Below, one piece after another: positions 9,234-16,993 of a stretch of 64,000 nt of DNA (positions within the stretch are counted from its first letter, which is position 1; each line of letters opens with the position of its first letter). The position numbers and the translations under genes were made by a program. Where the stretch lies: NCBI RefSeq assembly GCF_947496725.1, contig NZ_CANMDS010000003.1:310001-374000 (forward strand), written 5' to 3'. The notes below the pieces were generated by a model. That model worked only from the letters and a program-made list of their open reading frames with translations, did not search any database and was not told where the DNA came from. This DNA comes from an uncultured Dokdonia sp. GTDB taxonomy: Bacteria > Bacteroidota > Bacteroidia > Flavobacteriales > Flavobacteriaceae.

Positions 9234-9914
9234 GTGAAAAGTAAATTTGCAATTAATATGACTATAGAAGGTGCTGGCACTTTTTTTGAAAGTAATTCAA
9301 TAAAACTAAATACGGTTAGTAATGTTGAGTGGGAAATTGCTTTAAGAAAAGCTGAAAAGCATTTGAATTACAGATTATGGAATAGAACTAGTTTTGGAGC
9401 TCATACATCTGAAAATCTAGGAGTACCAGCAAAAGAATATTACTTGAATTTTGCTTATATGAGTGTAATTTATGGCAATTGGGAATGGAAAGATGATTTT
9501 GATTTGCCACAGCAATTAATTAGAATAATAAATAGCAGAATATCCACTGTTGTAGAATCTTATAAAAAAGCTAAAGATAAAAATGAAGAAAGATTAAAAG
9601 ATGGTAAGCATCAATTAACTACTACCGAAGTACCTCAAGATATTGAAAGTACATTTTACGACCTTGAAGGAGATGAAGAAATAAATGAAGAAGATTTATT
9701 AAAAATAGAAGAGCTACATAAAGAAATAGAAGAATTCATTTTAGAATCTAATGATGATGATTTAATTATGTTTTGGGAATGTATTAAAGAAGGTTATACA
9801 AGGAAGGATATTGCAGAATTAATTGGAATAACACCCAAACAGTTAGATAAAATAAAAGAAAAATTATTAAGACAAATAAAAAAAGAAGTAATAAAAGATA
9901 ATGGAAACCGATAA
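9234..9914 (+). CDS. sigma-factor-like regulator with C-terminal HTH
   Basis: 226 residues using a GTG start at 9234; an ATG at 9258 would give 218. The C-terminus (about 175-220) reads like sigma region 4: a Trp-Glu-Cys-Ile helix, then GYTRKDIAELIGITPKQLDK, a clean helix-turn-helix, then a Lys-rich helix. The N-terminal half resembles a diverged sigma region 2-type helical bundle, with an acidic linker (about 135-170) between. First gene of a tightly overlapping operon: its last 14 bases overlap the next gene. Pairing with an ImmA/IrrE peptidase two genes on suggests the peptidase may cleave a regulator of this operon. Sigma activity itself is inferred from the HTH only. Confidence 0.65.
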   Translation: MKSKFAINMTIEGAGTFFESNSIKLNTVSNVEWEIALRKAEKHLNYRLWNRTSFGAHTSENLGVPAKEYYLNFAYMSVIYGNWEWKDDFDLPQQLIRIINSRISTVVESYKKAKDKNEERLKDGKHQLTTTEVPQDIESTFYDLEGDEEINEEDLLKIEELHKEIEEFILESNDDDLIMFWECIKEGYTRKDIAELIGITPKQLDKIKEKLLRQIKKEVIKDNGNR

Positions 9915-10308
9915 CGCATTAAAAACATTAAGAAATCTTTATGGCTTATTTATGGAAATTAACTACCATAAGGAGCCTGCTGATTTTGTTAGTGAACTCA
10001 ATGACGAAAATCCTTTTATCTCTGTACATTTAAAAAATGTAATGCTTCATAGAACTAAAGCAAAGGCAATACTGAAGAAGAGAAAATTTGAAGAACTTAA
10101 AGAACAGTTTATTTCGTTGAAAAAGGTTGGTTTGGAAAAACTACAAGAATTATTTGCTCCTGCAGAAAGAGTTGAAATGGTTAAGCTGTTTAGTAAGTTT
10201 GAAGAACTAACCGAAAAAGATATTGAAGCTATTAATGAAGACCAAGACTTCTTAACATTTATTTCTTCTATAAAAGATAAATTGGAAGACGAAGATGGTA
10301 TTAAATAA
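9901..10308 (+). CDS. unknown helical protein of the ImmA operon
   Basis: 135 residues, almost all predicted helix with Lys/Glu-rich heptad-like stretches (about 45-105), no Cys and no membrane segment. It overlaps its neighbours by exactly 14 bases on both sides, a spacing consistent with coupled translation and a fixed protein ratio. I do not recognise the family. Position between a sigma-like protein and a peptidase makes an anti-sigma, adaptor or peptidase-substrate role plausible, but nothing in the sequence shows it. Confidence 0.6.
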   Translation: METDNALKTLRNLYGLFMEINYHKEPADFVSELNDENPFISVHLKNVMLHRTKAKAILKKRKFEELKEQFISLKKVGLEKLQELFAPAERVEMVKLFSKFEELTEKDIEAINEDQDFLTFISSIKDKLEDEDGIK

Positions 10309-11068
10309 GGCTCAAATAGCAGCAAATAAGCTACTAAACTCTCTAGGATGGTCAAAACCAGGAGATTTGAGTTTAAATGAAATTGCATTTGCATCTAATG
10401 CATATGTAAAAGAATCTAATTTAGAAGGTTCGGATGGAAGGATCTTGATGAATGGTAATAACGCAATTATAACAATTGATTCTAAAGTAGGCTTTGAGTC
10501 TAGGAAAAAATTTATACTCGCTCACGAAATTGGGCATTTGACTTTACATAAAGGGCTTTCAAAATTATTTTCAGATACTGATAAGACACTCAATGAATGG
10601 TATGCAAATGGCAAACACGAAATAGAAGCTAATCAATTTGCTTCTGAATTATTGATGCCAAGCGATTTATACAAATTGAGAGTTAAAGGTAATGGAATGA
10701 GTTTAGATTTAGTTAGAGATACGGCTGAATATTTTGGAACATCACAAACTGCAACATTATTAAAATATAAAGATTTGGGGGACTTTTCGATTTCTATTAT
10801 ATATATGGAAAATGGAATAGTAAAATGGAAGACTGAATCCGCAGGTTTCCCCCTTAAGTTTTTATCCTATGGAAGTAAAGCTCCTGTGGGTTCAGTTGCA
10901 GGGGATTTTTTTAACGGACAAGGTTTGGAAGAAAAACCTGTGCTAGTTGAAGCTTTAGATTGGTTTCCTGAAGATTTTGGAATAGAAGAACATTTAGAAA
11001 CTGAATTATATGAACATAATTTCCGAATTGGTACAGATGGATTATTATGTTGTCTTTGGATGCAATAA
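10295..11068 (+). CDS. ImmA/IrrE family metallo-endopeptidase
   Basis: 257 residues. The zinc motif H77-E78-I-G-H81 (AHEIGHLTLH) is followed about 35 residues later by the typical ExxAxxFAxxLLMP segment that carries the third ligand. The family (COG2856) includes ImmA, which cleaves phage-type repressors, and IrrE. The C-terminal half (about 160-257) is a separate domain of unknown role with Trp-rich end. No Xre HTH domain is fused, so DNA binding must come from a partner, perhaps the sigma-like protein at the head of this operon. A broken ORF follows 28 bases later. Confidence 0.85.
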   Translation: MVLNKAQIAANKLLNSLGWSKPGDLSLNEIAFASNAYVKESNLEGSDGRILMNGNNAIITIDSKVGFESRKKFILAHEIGHLTLHKGLSKLFSDTDKTLNEWYANGKHEIEANQFASELLMPSDLYKLRVKGNGMSLDLVRDTAEYFGTSQTATLLKYKDLGDFSISIIYMENGIVKWKTESAGFPLKFLSYGSKAPVGSVAGDFFNGQGLEEKPVLVEALDWFPEDFGIEEHLETELYEHNFRIGTDGLLCCLWMQ

Positions 11069-11096
11069 TTTCAATAACTACTATTAATTTGGTATT

Positions 11097-11501
11097 ATGT
11101 TAGAATTTATAAAATCAATACTAAAAAACTAAGATTTAGAATTAAAACCCAAACAAAATGGGGGGGAAGGAGTTGATTTTTTAATTGGAGATAATCAAAT
11201 ACACCTACAATCTATTGATTTAGACACCGTACAACGCAGTATTAAATTATCTAAACAAGATTTAGGAGAATTAAGAAATAAACTGTTTATTGCTCTAGTA
11301 TTAATAGTAGATAAAGAACCAAAGGTTGTTTATTTAATTCCATCAGAAGATTTATCACAATCAAACAGCAATATATTAATAAATAATGAAGTAAGTTTAA
11401 TGCCTAGTTTATCTAATTGGGAGATTAAAGTATCCAGTAGCACAATTCCAGAATTAGCAAAGTATTCGTTAGAAAATATGATTGACAAACTAAAATCTTA
11501 G
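11097..11501 (+). pseudogene. fourth ImmA-operon gene, interrupted by an in-frame TAA
   Basis: ATG at 11097 opens a frame of 134 codons ending in TAG at 11499-11501. Codon 12 (11130-11132) is TAA. Without that stop the frame is continuous and protein-like: a start MLEFIKSILKN, then DLELKPKQNGGEG, then a beta-rich core with KLSKQDLGELRNK and VVYLIPSEDL segments. No ATG, GTG or TTG follows soon after the stop in frame, so the product is probably lost; the first later Met is near codon 102. A sequencing error would give the same picture. It trails the ImmA/IrrE gene by 28 bases. Confidence 0.65.
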
Positions 11502-12017
11502 TTTTCAAATATTATGTAAAATAGAATCGACACTTTTACCCAGAGATGGAGCGTTGGCTAAACGGCCTCAGAAAACTTTGATCAAAACAATAGGGGAATG
11601 AGCGTGCATATTTTAGAGGTCTAGCAATACATATTCTTAACAATAACAAGGTTTAATACTAGTTCAAAACAGTCTTAAGAGTTAGAATGTTTTCTAAAAT
11701 ATAGCGATTGAGCGCCAACGCCACAGGCTCGCTACTCACTAAAAATGTCTCTAGACATTTTCTTAACGCTCGTCCGTGTTTCCAAAGTTTTATGCAGCCT
11801 TGATTTATTTTCAAGACAAAAACACAATTCCTGAAAATCGCTCAAACAAAATCATCCTGCACGTTTTCCCATATAAGCGAATTATAAGCAAAAGAAAAAA
11901 CGAAGGGTTATATCTGTAACTATGTCAAATAGCGCTGAAAAGCGCGCTATCCACTCTTTTTTAGATATATCAATTTGTATTATAATTTATATTATGTCAA
12001 ATAGAATATTTAAAAAC
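11502..12017. other. decayed islet edge with repeat copy B
   Basis: About 500 bases without a gene. At 11512-11530 there is a short echo of the repeat (TATGTAAAATAGAA, also at 6980-6993), then DNA of no recognised origin, then repeat copy B at 11790-12004 just downstream of the DUF6090 gene. Confidence 0.5.
11790..12004. repeat. structured direct repeat, copy B (right edge of islet)
   Basis: Partner of 6811-7069 in the same orientation. In the shared hairpin position it reads ATAGCGC ... GCGCTAT where copy A reads ATAGAAC ... GTTCTAT, so several stem bases differ but pairing is kept. It ends near TTGTATTATAAT and abuts the 3' end of the leftward DUF6090 gene. Confidence 0.8.
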
Positions 12018-12737
12018 CTATAACAAGGCCTCAAGTACCTCACGCTCCTTTTTAATCTGTTTTCCTAAAATATAAAGCTCTGCATAGTATGCTATAACAA
12101 TAGTAAACTCAAAGTATGCCACACGGTTTCTATAATCGGGACTATTTTGAAAATAGTCTAAACAATCTCCTTCGCAGCTACCTCTAGATAAGTATCCGGC
12201 AAACCAGTCATAATTATTTTTCCAATGATTAATATTTTCTGTGAGTTGATCATACACTACTTGATCATAAAGCTCCTGTTGCTGTAAAGCATCATTATAA
12301 AGAAGTTCTATCTTATGTAACTGTTTTTCAATATTTCCCTTAACTAAGGGATTCTGTCTTATAAGATTAGGAACACGCACAGATGTATTGGGCACTGGCG
12401 ATCCTAATAAAACTTGAAAACAACTCTCACAGTTTGCATCTATAGACTTATTTTGTGGCGTTTTATATAAAACCGTATCAATCATTTTTTCAAGTAAATC
12501 CAGTTCTTTTAAAGTCTTCTCTATGTTTTTCTCATCATCTTTCATTTGAGATTGTACTAACTCTGCAATGCGATACATTTCCTTGCGCTTATCACCTTCC
12601 TCAGACGCCTGATTAATACCCAGTGCTATAAGTATCCCAAAAACGACCAATATGATCTCTCCTACAGCATATAAAAGGTACTTTTTGAGACCGCTGCCTG
12701 CTATTACATTCTTTCTAAAACGATTAAATAATTTCAT
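12018..12737 (-). CDS. DUF6090 family membrane-anchored protein
   Basis: 239 residues from the Met at 12737. Ten upstream in-frame codons are excluded because the family begins with a short basic N-terminus. One transmembrane helix (about 19-40) carries the diagnostic YAVGEIILVVFGILIALGIN run, followed by a long helical extracytoplasmic part containing CESC and CEGDC pairs that may form disulphides. Common in Flavobacteriia, function unknown. It marks the resumption of backbone genes after the islet. Confidence 0.85.
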   Translation of the reverse strand: MKLFNRFRKNVIAGSGLKKYLLYAVGEIILVVFGILIALGINQASEEGDKRKEMYRIAELVQSQMKDDEKNIEKTLKELDLLEKMIDTVLYKTPQNKSIDANCESCFQVLLGSPVPNTSVRVPNLIRQNPLVKGNIEKQLHKIELLYNDALQQQELYDQVVYDQLTENINHWKNNYDWFAGYLSRGSCEGDCLDYFQNSPDYRNRVAYFEFTIVIAYYAELYILGKQIKKEREVLEALL

Positions 12738-13036
12738 AAACACCTCATTAGCTAGCTGAAAATACAAATAAATTACATTTTAGAGACTAGTTTATAGCGA
12801 GTTAGCACCCTTTTCGGTATTATAAATATCTGTCTAGCGTGGTATCTATAAGTTTATTTTTTGGAGTGTCTCCCCTATGCTTTTATTGGGTTTTGAGTAC
12901 GCTTTCGCGAAAGCGTAACCTCACTCATAACAAATACTCCACACAGTGCTAAAAGCTCGTTAAACCTTTATAAACTGGCGTTAAAGACCTAGCGATTGCC
13001 TCATACGAGCGCTAACTTTATGAAAAAAGAAACATT
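12738..13036. other. intergenic region with one 20-bp palindrome
   Basis: About 300 bases between divergent genes. It contains TACGCTTTCGCGAAAGCGTA at 12898-12917, the longest perfect form of the window's repeated palindrome. Nothing else recognisable. Confidence 0.6.
12901..12914. repeat. GCTTTCGCGAAAGC palindrome, copy 2
   Basis: Intergenic, extended to a perfect 20-bp palindrome at 12898-12917, upstream of the FMN-binding stress protein gene. Confidence 0.9.
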
Positions 13037-13537
13037 ATGAGCACAAAGAATCTATCTAATCAAGAAGCATACGATAAACTGAAAGAACTAGCCGAAAGCA
13101 TAGACTATGCGATGTTTGAGACTAATCTGGGCGCAAGACCTACTCACGTGATCCCTATGAGTACAAAAAAGTGTGATCAAGAAGGAAGTCTCTGGTTTTT
13201 AAGTAATAAAGACAGTGATCACAATAGCTTTATCCATAAAGACAAAGACGTACAACTACTCTACTCAAAGCCTACAGCGATGGAGTATATGAGCATCTAC
13301 GGTCAAGCCTTTATTTACAACGATCTGGAGACCATAAAAAAGCTGTACACAACCAGCGATGATGCCTGGTTTAACGGGCCTACAGACCCAAACATTACAG
13401 CTATCAAGGTCGTACCGCAAGAAGCACATTACTGGGACACAAAAGATGGTATGATTACTACTTTATTTAAAATGGGACTGGGAGCCTTAACTGGTAACAA
13501 GCAAGATCTAGGACAGTCTGGAGATCTAGATTTATAG
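13037..13537 (+). CDS. pyridoxamine 5'-phosphate oxidase-like general stress protein
   Basis: 166 residues of the split-barrel flavin-binding fold related to general stress protein 26. The segments HVIPMSTKK, GSLWFLSNKDSDHN, DVQLLYSKP and YMSIYGQAFI follow the family's strand order for FMN contacts. The C-terminal Gly-rich tail is typical of this subgroup. Such proteins bind FMN, FAD or F420 and have poorly known redox roles under stress. Single gene followed by a good terminator. Confidence 0.85.
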   Translation: MSTKNLSNQEAYDKLKELAESIDYAMFETNLGARPTHVIPMSTKKCDQEGSLWFLSNKDSDHNSFIHKDKDVQLLYSKPTAMEYMSIYGQAFIYNDLETIKKLYTTSDDAWFNGPTDPNITAIKVVPQEAHYWDTKDGMITTLFKMGLGALTGNKQDLGQSGDLDL

Positions 13538-13563
13538 AGCTACTACCCTAGTGAGATTTACAA

Positions 13564-13586
13564 AGCCAGCTGTTGCTGGCTTTTTT
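13564..13586 (+). terminator. Rho-independent terminator
   Basis: AGCCAGC-TGTT-GCTGGCT stem followed by six T, just after the stress protein gene. Confidence 0.85.
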
Positions 13587-13655
13587 ATGCGTTAAGGTCA
13601 CACATTTTTAATATTCCTTTAAGGAAATAGCAACGGCTAGCTTATAAATACGGCG

Positions 13656-13663
13656 TACTTTTG
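13656..13663 (+). promoter_or_regulatory. Bacteroidota -7 box (TACTTTTG)
   Basis: TAnnTTTG ends five bases before the ATG of the exporter gene at 13668, so the transcript would have little or no leader. Confidence 0.6.
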
Positions 13664-13667
13664 CCGG

Positions 13668-14888
13668 ATGCAAAAATCCCGTAGTTCGCAAATAGAATTT
13701 ATCGCCCTTATGGCAGCACTTATGTCTGTCACGGCGCTCGCTATAGATGCATTGCTTCCTGCTCTTGATATCATAGGAGAAGCCATACAAACTAAGACAC
13801 CGGCAGATAACCAACTGCTCATCACAATGATCTTTTTAGGGCTAGGTATTGGTCCGCTTATTTTTGGGCCACTGGCAGATGCTCGCGGGCGTAAATCGTC
13901 GGTTTATATAGGTTTTTTTATTTTTATAATCGCTTCATTTATATGTGTTTACACGCGTAGTTTTGAAGTGATGATTTTGGGTAGAATATTACAAGGAGTT
14001 GGACTTTCTGCACCGCGTACTATTTGTGTTGCTATTATAAGAGACCTGTATGAAGGAGATTATATGGCACGCATAATGTCTTTTGTAACGGTAGTTTTTT
14101 TACTCATACCCATCGTTGCTCCAGCAATGGGAAAAGTAGTTTTAGACACCTGGAACTGGCAAGGTATTTTTATAGTACAGGTTATTATAAGTGTGCTTGT
14201 TATGTTCTGGTTTTGGAAACGCCAGCACGAGACACTCACCCCAGACAAGCGCATACCTTACTCAGTAAAACGAATTTTAAGTGGCTTTTATGAAACCATA
14301 AAGTACAAGCGCACCATCGCATTTACTATTATACAGGGATTCATCGTTGGCTCTTTTCTAGTATACCTAAGTGCCAGCCAGCAAATTTTTGAAAATCAAT
14401 ATGGCCTCGAAGATGAGTTTCCATACATATTTGCAGGTCTAGCAGCCTCTATAGGTGCCGCCATACTTCTTAATGCCACGCTGGTAGTGCGTCTAGGGAT
14501 GGAAAAACTAGTTACCTATGCCCTTGCAGGCTTTTTTTGTGTGTCATTACTATATGTAATACTATTTTATGATGTGTTACACCCTTCTATTTATATACTT
14601 GTCGCTTTCTTTGCGCTACAGTTCTTTTGTATAGGTTTTATGTTTGGAAACTTACGTGCGCTTGCAATGGAGCCAGTAGGTCATATTGCTGGTATAGGAG
14701 CGGCTATCACTGGGCTCATCTCCACACTTATGGCTGTACCTATAAGTACCTTTATAGGCCGCTTTGTAGAGAACACTACCCTACCGCTTTTTATAGGTTT
14801 TTCTAGTTGTGCAGCAATATCGTTAGGTATTTTATTCTGGATAAAGAAAAAGGCCCCAAGGAAAATTTCCTTGAAGCCCTCATCATAA
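13668..14888 (+). CDS. Bcr/CflA-type multidrug MFS exporter
   Basis: 406 residues with 12 predicted transmembrane helices. The first helix carries the Bcr/CflA signature (TALAIDALLPALDIIGEA), the loop 2-3 motif is GPLADARGRKS, and helix 5 region has APAMGK. These proton-driven exporters remove drugs such as bicyclomycin or chloramphenicol, or sulfonamides. Leaderless-looking promoter upstream. The last codons contain a short inverted repeat (CAAGGAAA-TTTCCTTG) that may also help terminate transcription before the convergent dehydrogenase gene. Confidence 0.88.
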   Translation: MQKSRSSQIEFIALMAALMSVTALAIDALLPALDIIGEAIQTKTPADNQLLITMIFLGLGIGPLIFGPLADARGRKSSVYIGFFIFIIASFICVYTRSFEVMILGRILQGVGLSAPRTICVAIIRDLYEGDYMARIMSFVTVVFLLIPIVAPAMGKVVLDTWNWQGIFIVQVIISVLVMFWFWKRQHETLTPDKRIPYSVKRILSGFYETIKYKRTIAFTIIQGFIVGSFLVYLSASQQIFENQYGLEDEFPYIFAGLAASIGAAILLNATLVVRLGMEKLVTYALAGFFCVSLLYVILFYDVLHPSIYILVAFFALQFFCIGFMFGNLRALAMEPVGHIAGIGAAITGLISTLMAVPISTFIGRFVENTTLPLFIGFSSCAAISLGILFWIKKKAPRKISLKPSS

Positions 14889-14904
14889 TATGGATTTTTA
14901 GTTC

Positions 14905-14918
14905 GCTTTCGCGAAAGC
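14905..14918. repeat. GCTTTCGCGAAAGC palindrome, copy 3
   Basis: Between the convergent 3' ends of the exporter and the aldehyde dehydrogenase genes. Confidence 0.9.
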
Positions 14919-14925
14919 GTATTTC

Positions 14926-16323
14926 TTACGACTCCTCTACGAGCATTACAGATTTTGCATTTACAAACTCTTTAAGTCCAAAACCTCCGTGCTCTCTACC
15001 ATACCCAGAGTCTTTTACGCCTCCAAAAGGCATCATAGGCTGAGCAAGTCCGTATGAGTTTACAAATACCATCCCGGTATCAAAGTGCTTTTGTGCAAGT
15101 TGTATAGCAGCTTTTTCGTCTTTTGAGAAGATTCCTCCTCCTAGTCCAAAACGGCTATCATTTGCAATGCGCATCGCATCTTCATTATCTTTTGCACGTA
15201 TAAGTGATGCTACTGGGCCAAAAAGCTCATCATCATAAGCGGGTTGCCCTGGCTCTACATTACTTAATACGGTAGATGGGTAATAATACCCCGTGTTATC
15301 TGGCACCTCTCCTCCTACTTCTATCACGGCACCTTTTTCTACACTTTCTTTTACCTGTTCTGCAAGTAAATCTCTTAAATCTTCACGTGCAATAGGTCCG
15401 AGCTGTGTATCTTCATTGTTAGGATCTCCCATTACGGCATCTTTCATACCCTGTACAAATCCTTCCTTAAAAGCATCATACACTTTATCTACCACCACAA
15501 AACGTTTGGCAGCGATACAGGTTTCTCCATTATTAATAAGGCGTCCTTGCACACAAGCCTTTACAGCCATTTCAATATCTGCATCATCTAGAACTAGATA
15601 TGCATCATTACTACCTAGCTCAAGAACTGTTTTCTTGATGGCAGCACCAGCTTTTTCGGCTACCTTGCGTCCACCGGCAGAGCTTCCTGTAAAGGTTACA
15701 CCACGTACTTTATCATTCTTAATGACATCATTAGACTGGCTGTGATCTATTACTAGTACTTTAAAAAGTCCTTCTGGCACACCTGCTTTACGTAGTACTT
15801 CTTCTACGAGCAATGCACTTCCAGTCACATTTTGTGCGTGCTTAAGAAGTACTCCATTACCAGCCATTAAGTTTGCTATCACAACACGTAGTGGTTGGTA
15901 TGTTGGAAAATTCCACGGTTGTATACTATATATTACACCTTCTGGTGAGTAGGTAATGATTCCTTTACCTCCATTTGGTAAATCACGCTCTATAGGTTCT
16001 AATTCTTTTCCTGCATTTGCTGCAGTATATTCTGTTATGCCTATACACAAATCTATTTCAGATCCTCCTTGTGTCACCACTTTCCCCATCTCGTCTGTTA
16101 TTAATTGTACGAGTTGTTCTTTATGATTTTTAAGCTCCTTGCCTATGTTTTTTATAATAGTGGCACGCTCCTCTAGTGACTTATCTTTCCACTCTAGAAA
16201 AGCTTCGTGACAATTGTCTATTGCATCATTTACTTCACTTTCTGTAAAGTATGTATAGGTTGCAATCTCTTTTTCGGTATGCGGATTAATGGTTCTAAAA
16301 TCTCCTTTTATCTCTCTTTCCAT
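14926..16323 (-). CDS. NAD(P)-dependent succinate-semialdehyde dehydrogenase family protein
   Basis: 465 residues from the Met at 16323; 42 upstream in-frame codons are rejected because they cross the palindrome and a gene-free gap, and family members start near MxREI. Aldehyde dehydrogenase landmarks are intact: IQPWNFPTYQPLR, FTGSSAGGRKVAE, the general-base Glu in LELGSND and the nucleophile Cys in NNGETCIAAKR. It resembles the Sad/YneI subgroup that oxidises succinate semialdehyde to succinate. Single gene, possible -7 box at 16347-16354 on the reverse strand. Other short semialdehydes are possible substrates. Confidence 0.85.
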   Translation of the reverse strand: MEREIKGDFRTINPHTEKEIATYTYFTESEVNDAIDNCHEAFLEWKDKSLEERATIIKNIGKELKNHKEQLVQLITDEMGKVVTQGGSEIDLCIGITEYTAANAGKELEPIERDLPNGGKGIITYSPEGVIYSIQPWNFPTYQPLRVVIANLMAGNGVLLKHAQNVTGSALLVEEVLRKAGVPEGLFKVLVIDHSQSNDVIKNDKVRGVTFTGSSAGGRKVAEKAGAAIKKTVLELGSNDAYLVLDDADIEMAVKACVQGRLINNGETCIAAKRFVVVDKVYDAFKEGFVQGMKDAVMGDPNNEDTQLGPIAREDLRDLLAEQVKESVEKGAVIEVGGEVPDNTGYYYPSTVLSNVEPGQPAYDDELFGPVASLIRAKDNEDAMRIANDSRFGLGGGIFSKDEKAAIQLAQKHFDTGMVFVNSYGLAQPMMPFGGVKDSGYGREHGGFGLKEFVNAKSVMLVEES

Positions 16324-16433
16324 AATATCTTGTTTGGTTTTTTTTATAAAATTACAAGGATTGTGTGCTGAGCAAAGTGGCTTTAATAGTTTTTGTGAAG
16401 TGTATTGAGAGAAGTTTAACAATGGGGTTTTAC

Positions 16434-16447
16434 GCTTTCGCGAAAGC
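16434..16447. repeat. GCTTTCGCGAAAGC palindrome, copy 4
   Basis: Intergenic, between the dehydrogenase gene and the small-gene terminator. Confidence 0.9.
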
Positions 16448-16455
16448 AAAAAAAA

Positions 16456-16490
16456 AGAAGCCTCTCTATCATATTGATAAAAAGGCTTCT
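16456..16490 (-). terminator. Rho-independent terminator for the 46-aa gene
   Basis: AGAAGCCT stem pairs with AGGCTTCT; on the reverse strand it is followed by a run of nine or so T. It lies about 30 bases past the small ORF stop. Confidence 0.75.
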
Positions 16491-16521
16491 CTTATTGTGT
16501 AAATAGATTTTAGGCTCGTGC

Positions 16522-16662
16522 CTAGTTCTCTTCTGTATCTAAAGTCACGTTGCCATCACCCTCTACGGCAAAAGTTTCCTTTGGGATAATGCGTCTAAAA
16601 TTTGACGAACGACGATAGGGATCTTGAAAATCTGCGTGTTTTTTTGTGGTTGACTTATGCAT
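16522..16662 (-). CDS. 46-residue small protein
   Basis: ATG at 16662-16660, TAG at 16524-16522. The peptide MHKSTTKKHADF... has a basic N-terminal half with PYRRSSNFRR and an acidic tail (VEGDGNVTLDTEEN). There is no signal peptide. A strong leftward terminator lies just after it, which argues that the region is transcribed as its own unit. Family not recognised; reality rests on codon content plus the terminator. Confidence 0.55.
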   Translation of the reverse strand: MHKSTTKKHADFQDPYRRSSNFRRIIPKETFAVEGDGNVTLDTEEN

Positions 16663-16993
16663 AGCTTTTTTATTGTAAAGGTATTTTAAAATCTAAATGC
16701 TGTCTTTTTAAATAACAGATAATTAACAATTTACCCATTACTCAAAATTATTTTTATAAGAATATGGGATATTTCAAATACCATAATTTATCATAGATAC
16801 ATATAGAATTATCAAAACAAATTAGATTGCAAATAAATGTATTTCAGACAGTTAAATATGATTAACACTTGTTGCGCTTTCGCGAAAGCGTATATACACA
16901 CCCTCTTAACACGATAACGTTTTCGGACTTTGGCACGCTACTTGTATTTAGGTAATCGTGAACATCAATCCACATTGATAAAAAACGAATATT
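16663..16993. other. intergenic region between divergent genes
   Basis: About 330 A+T-rich bases carrying palindrome copy 5 (16876-16889) and presumably the promoter of the basic secreted protein gene. No gene or RNA seen. Confidence 0.5.
16876..16889. repeat. GCTTTCGCGAAAGC palindrome, copy 5
   Basis: Intergenic, about 105 bases upstream of the basic secreted protein start. Confidence 0.9.

Noticed and set aside
11540-11640. GATGGAGCGTTGGCTAAACG segment as a tRNA-like or gene remnant
   Set aside because: No cloverleaf or open frame could be built around it; it is probably decayed DNA at the islet edge.
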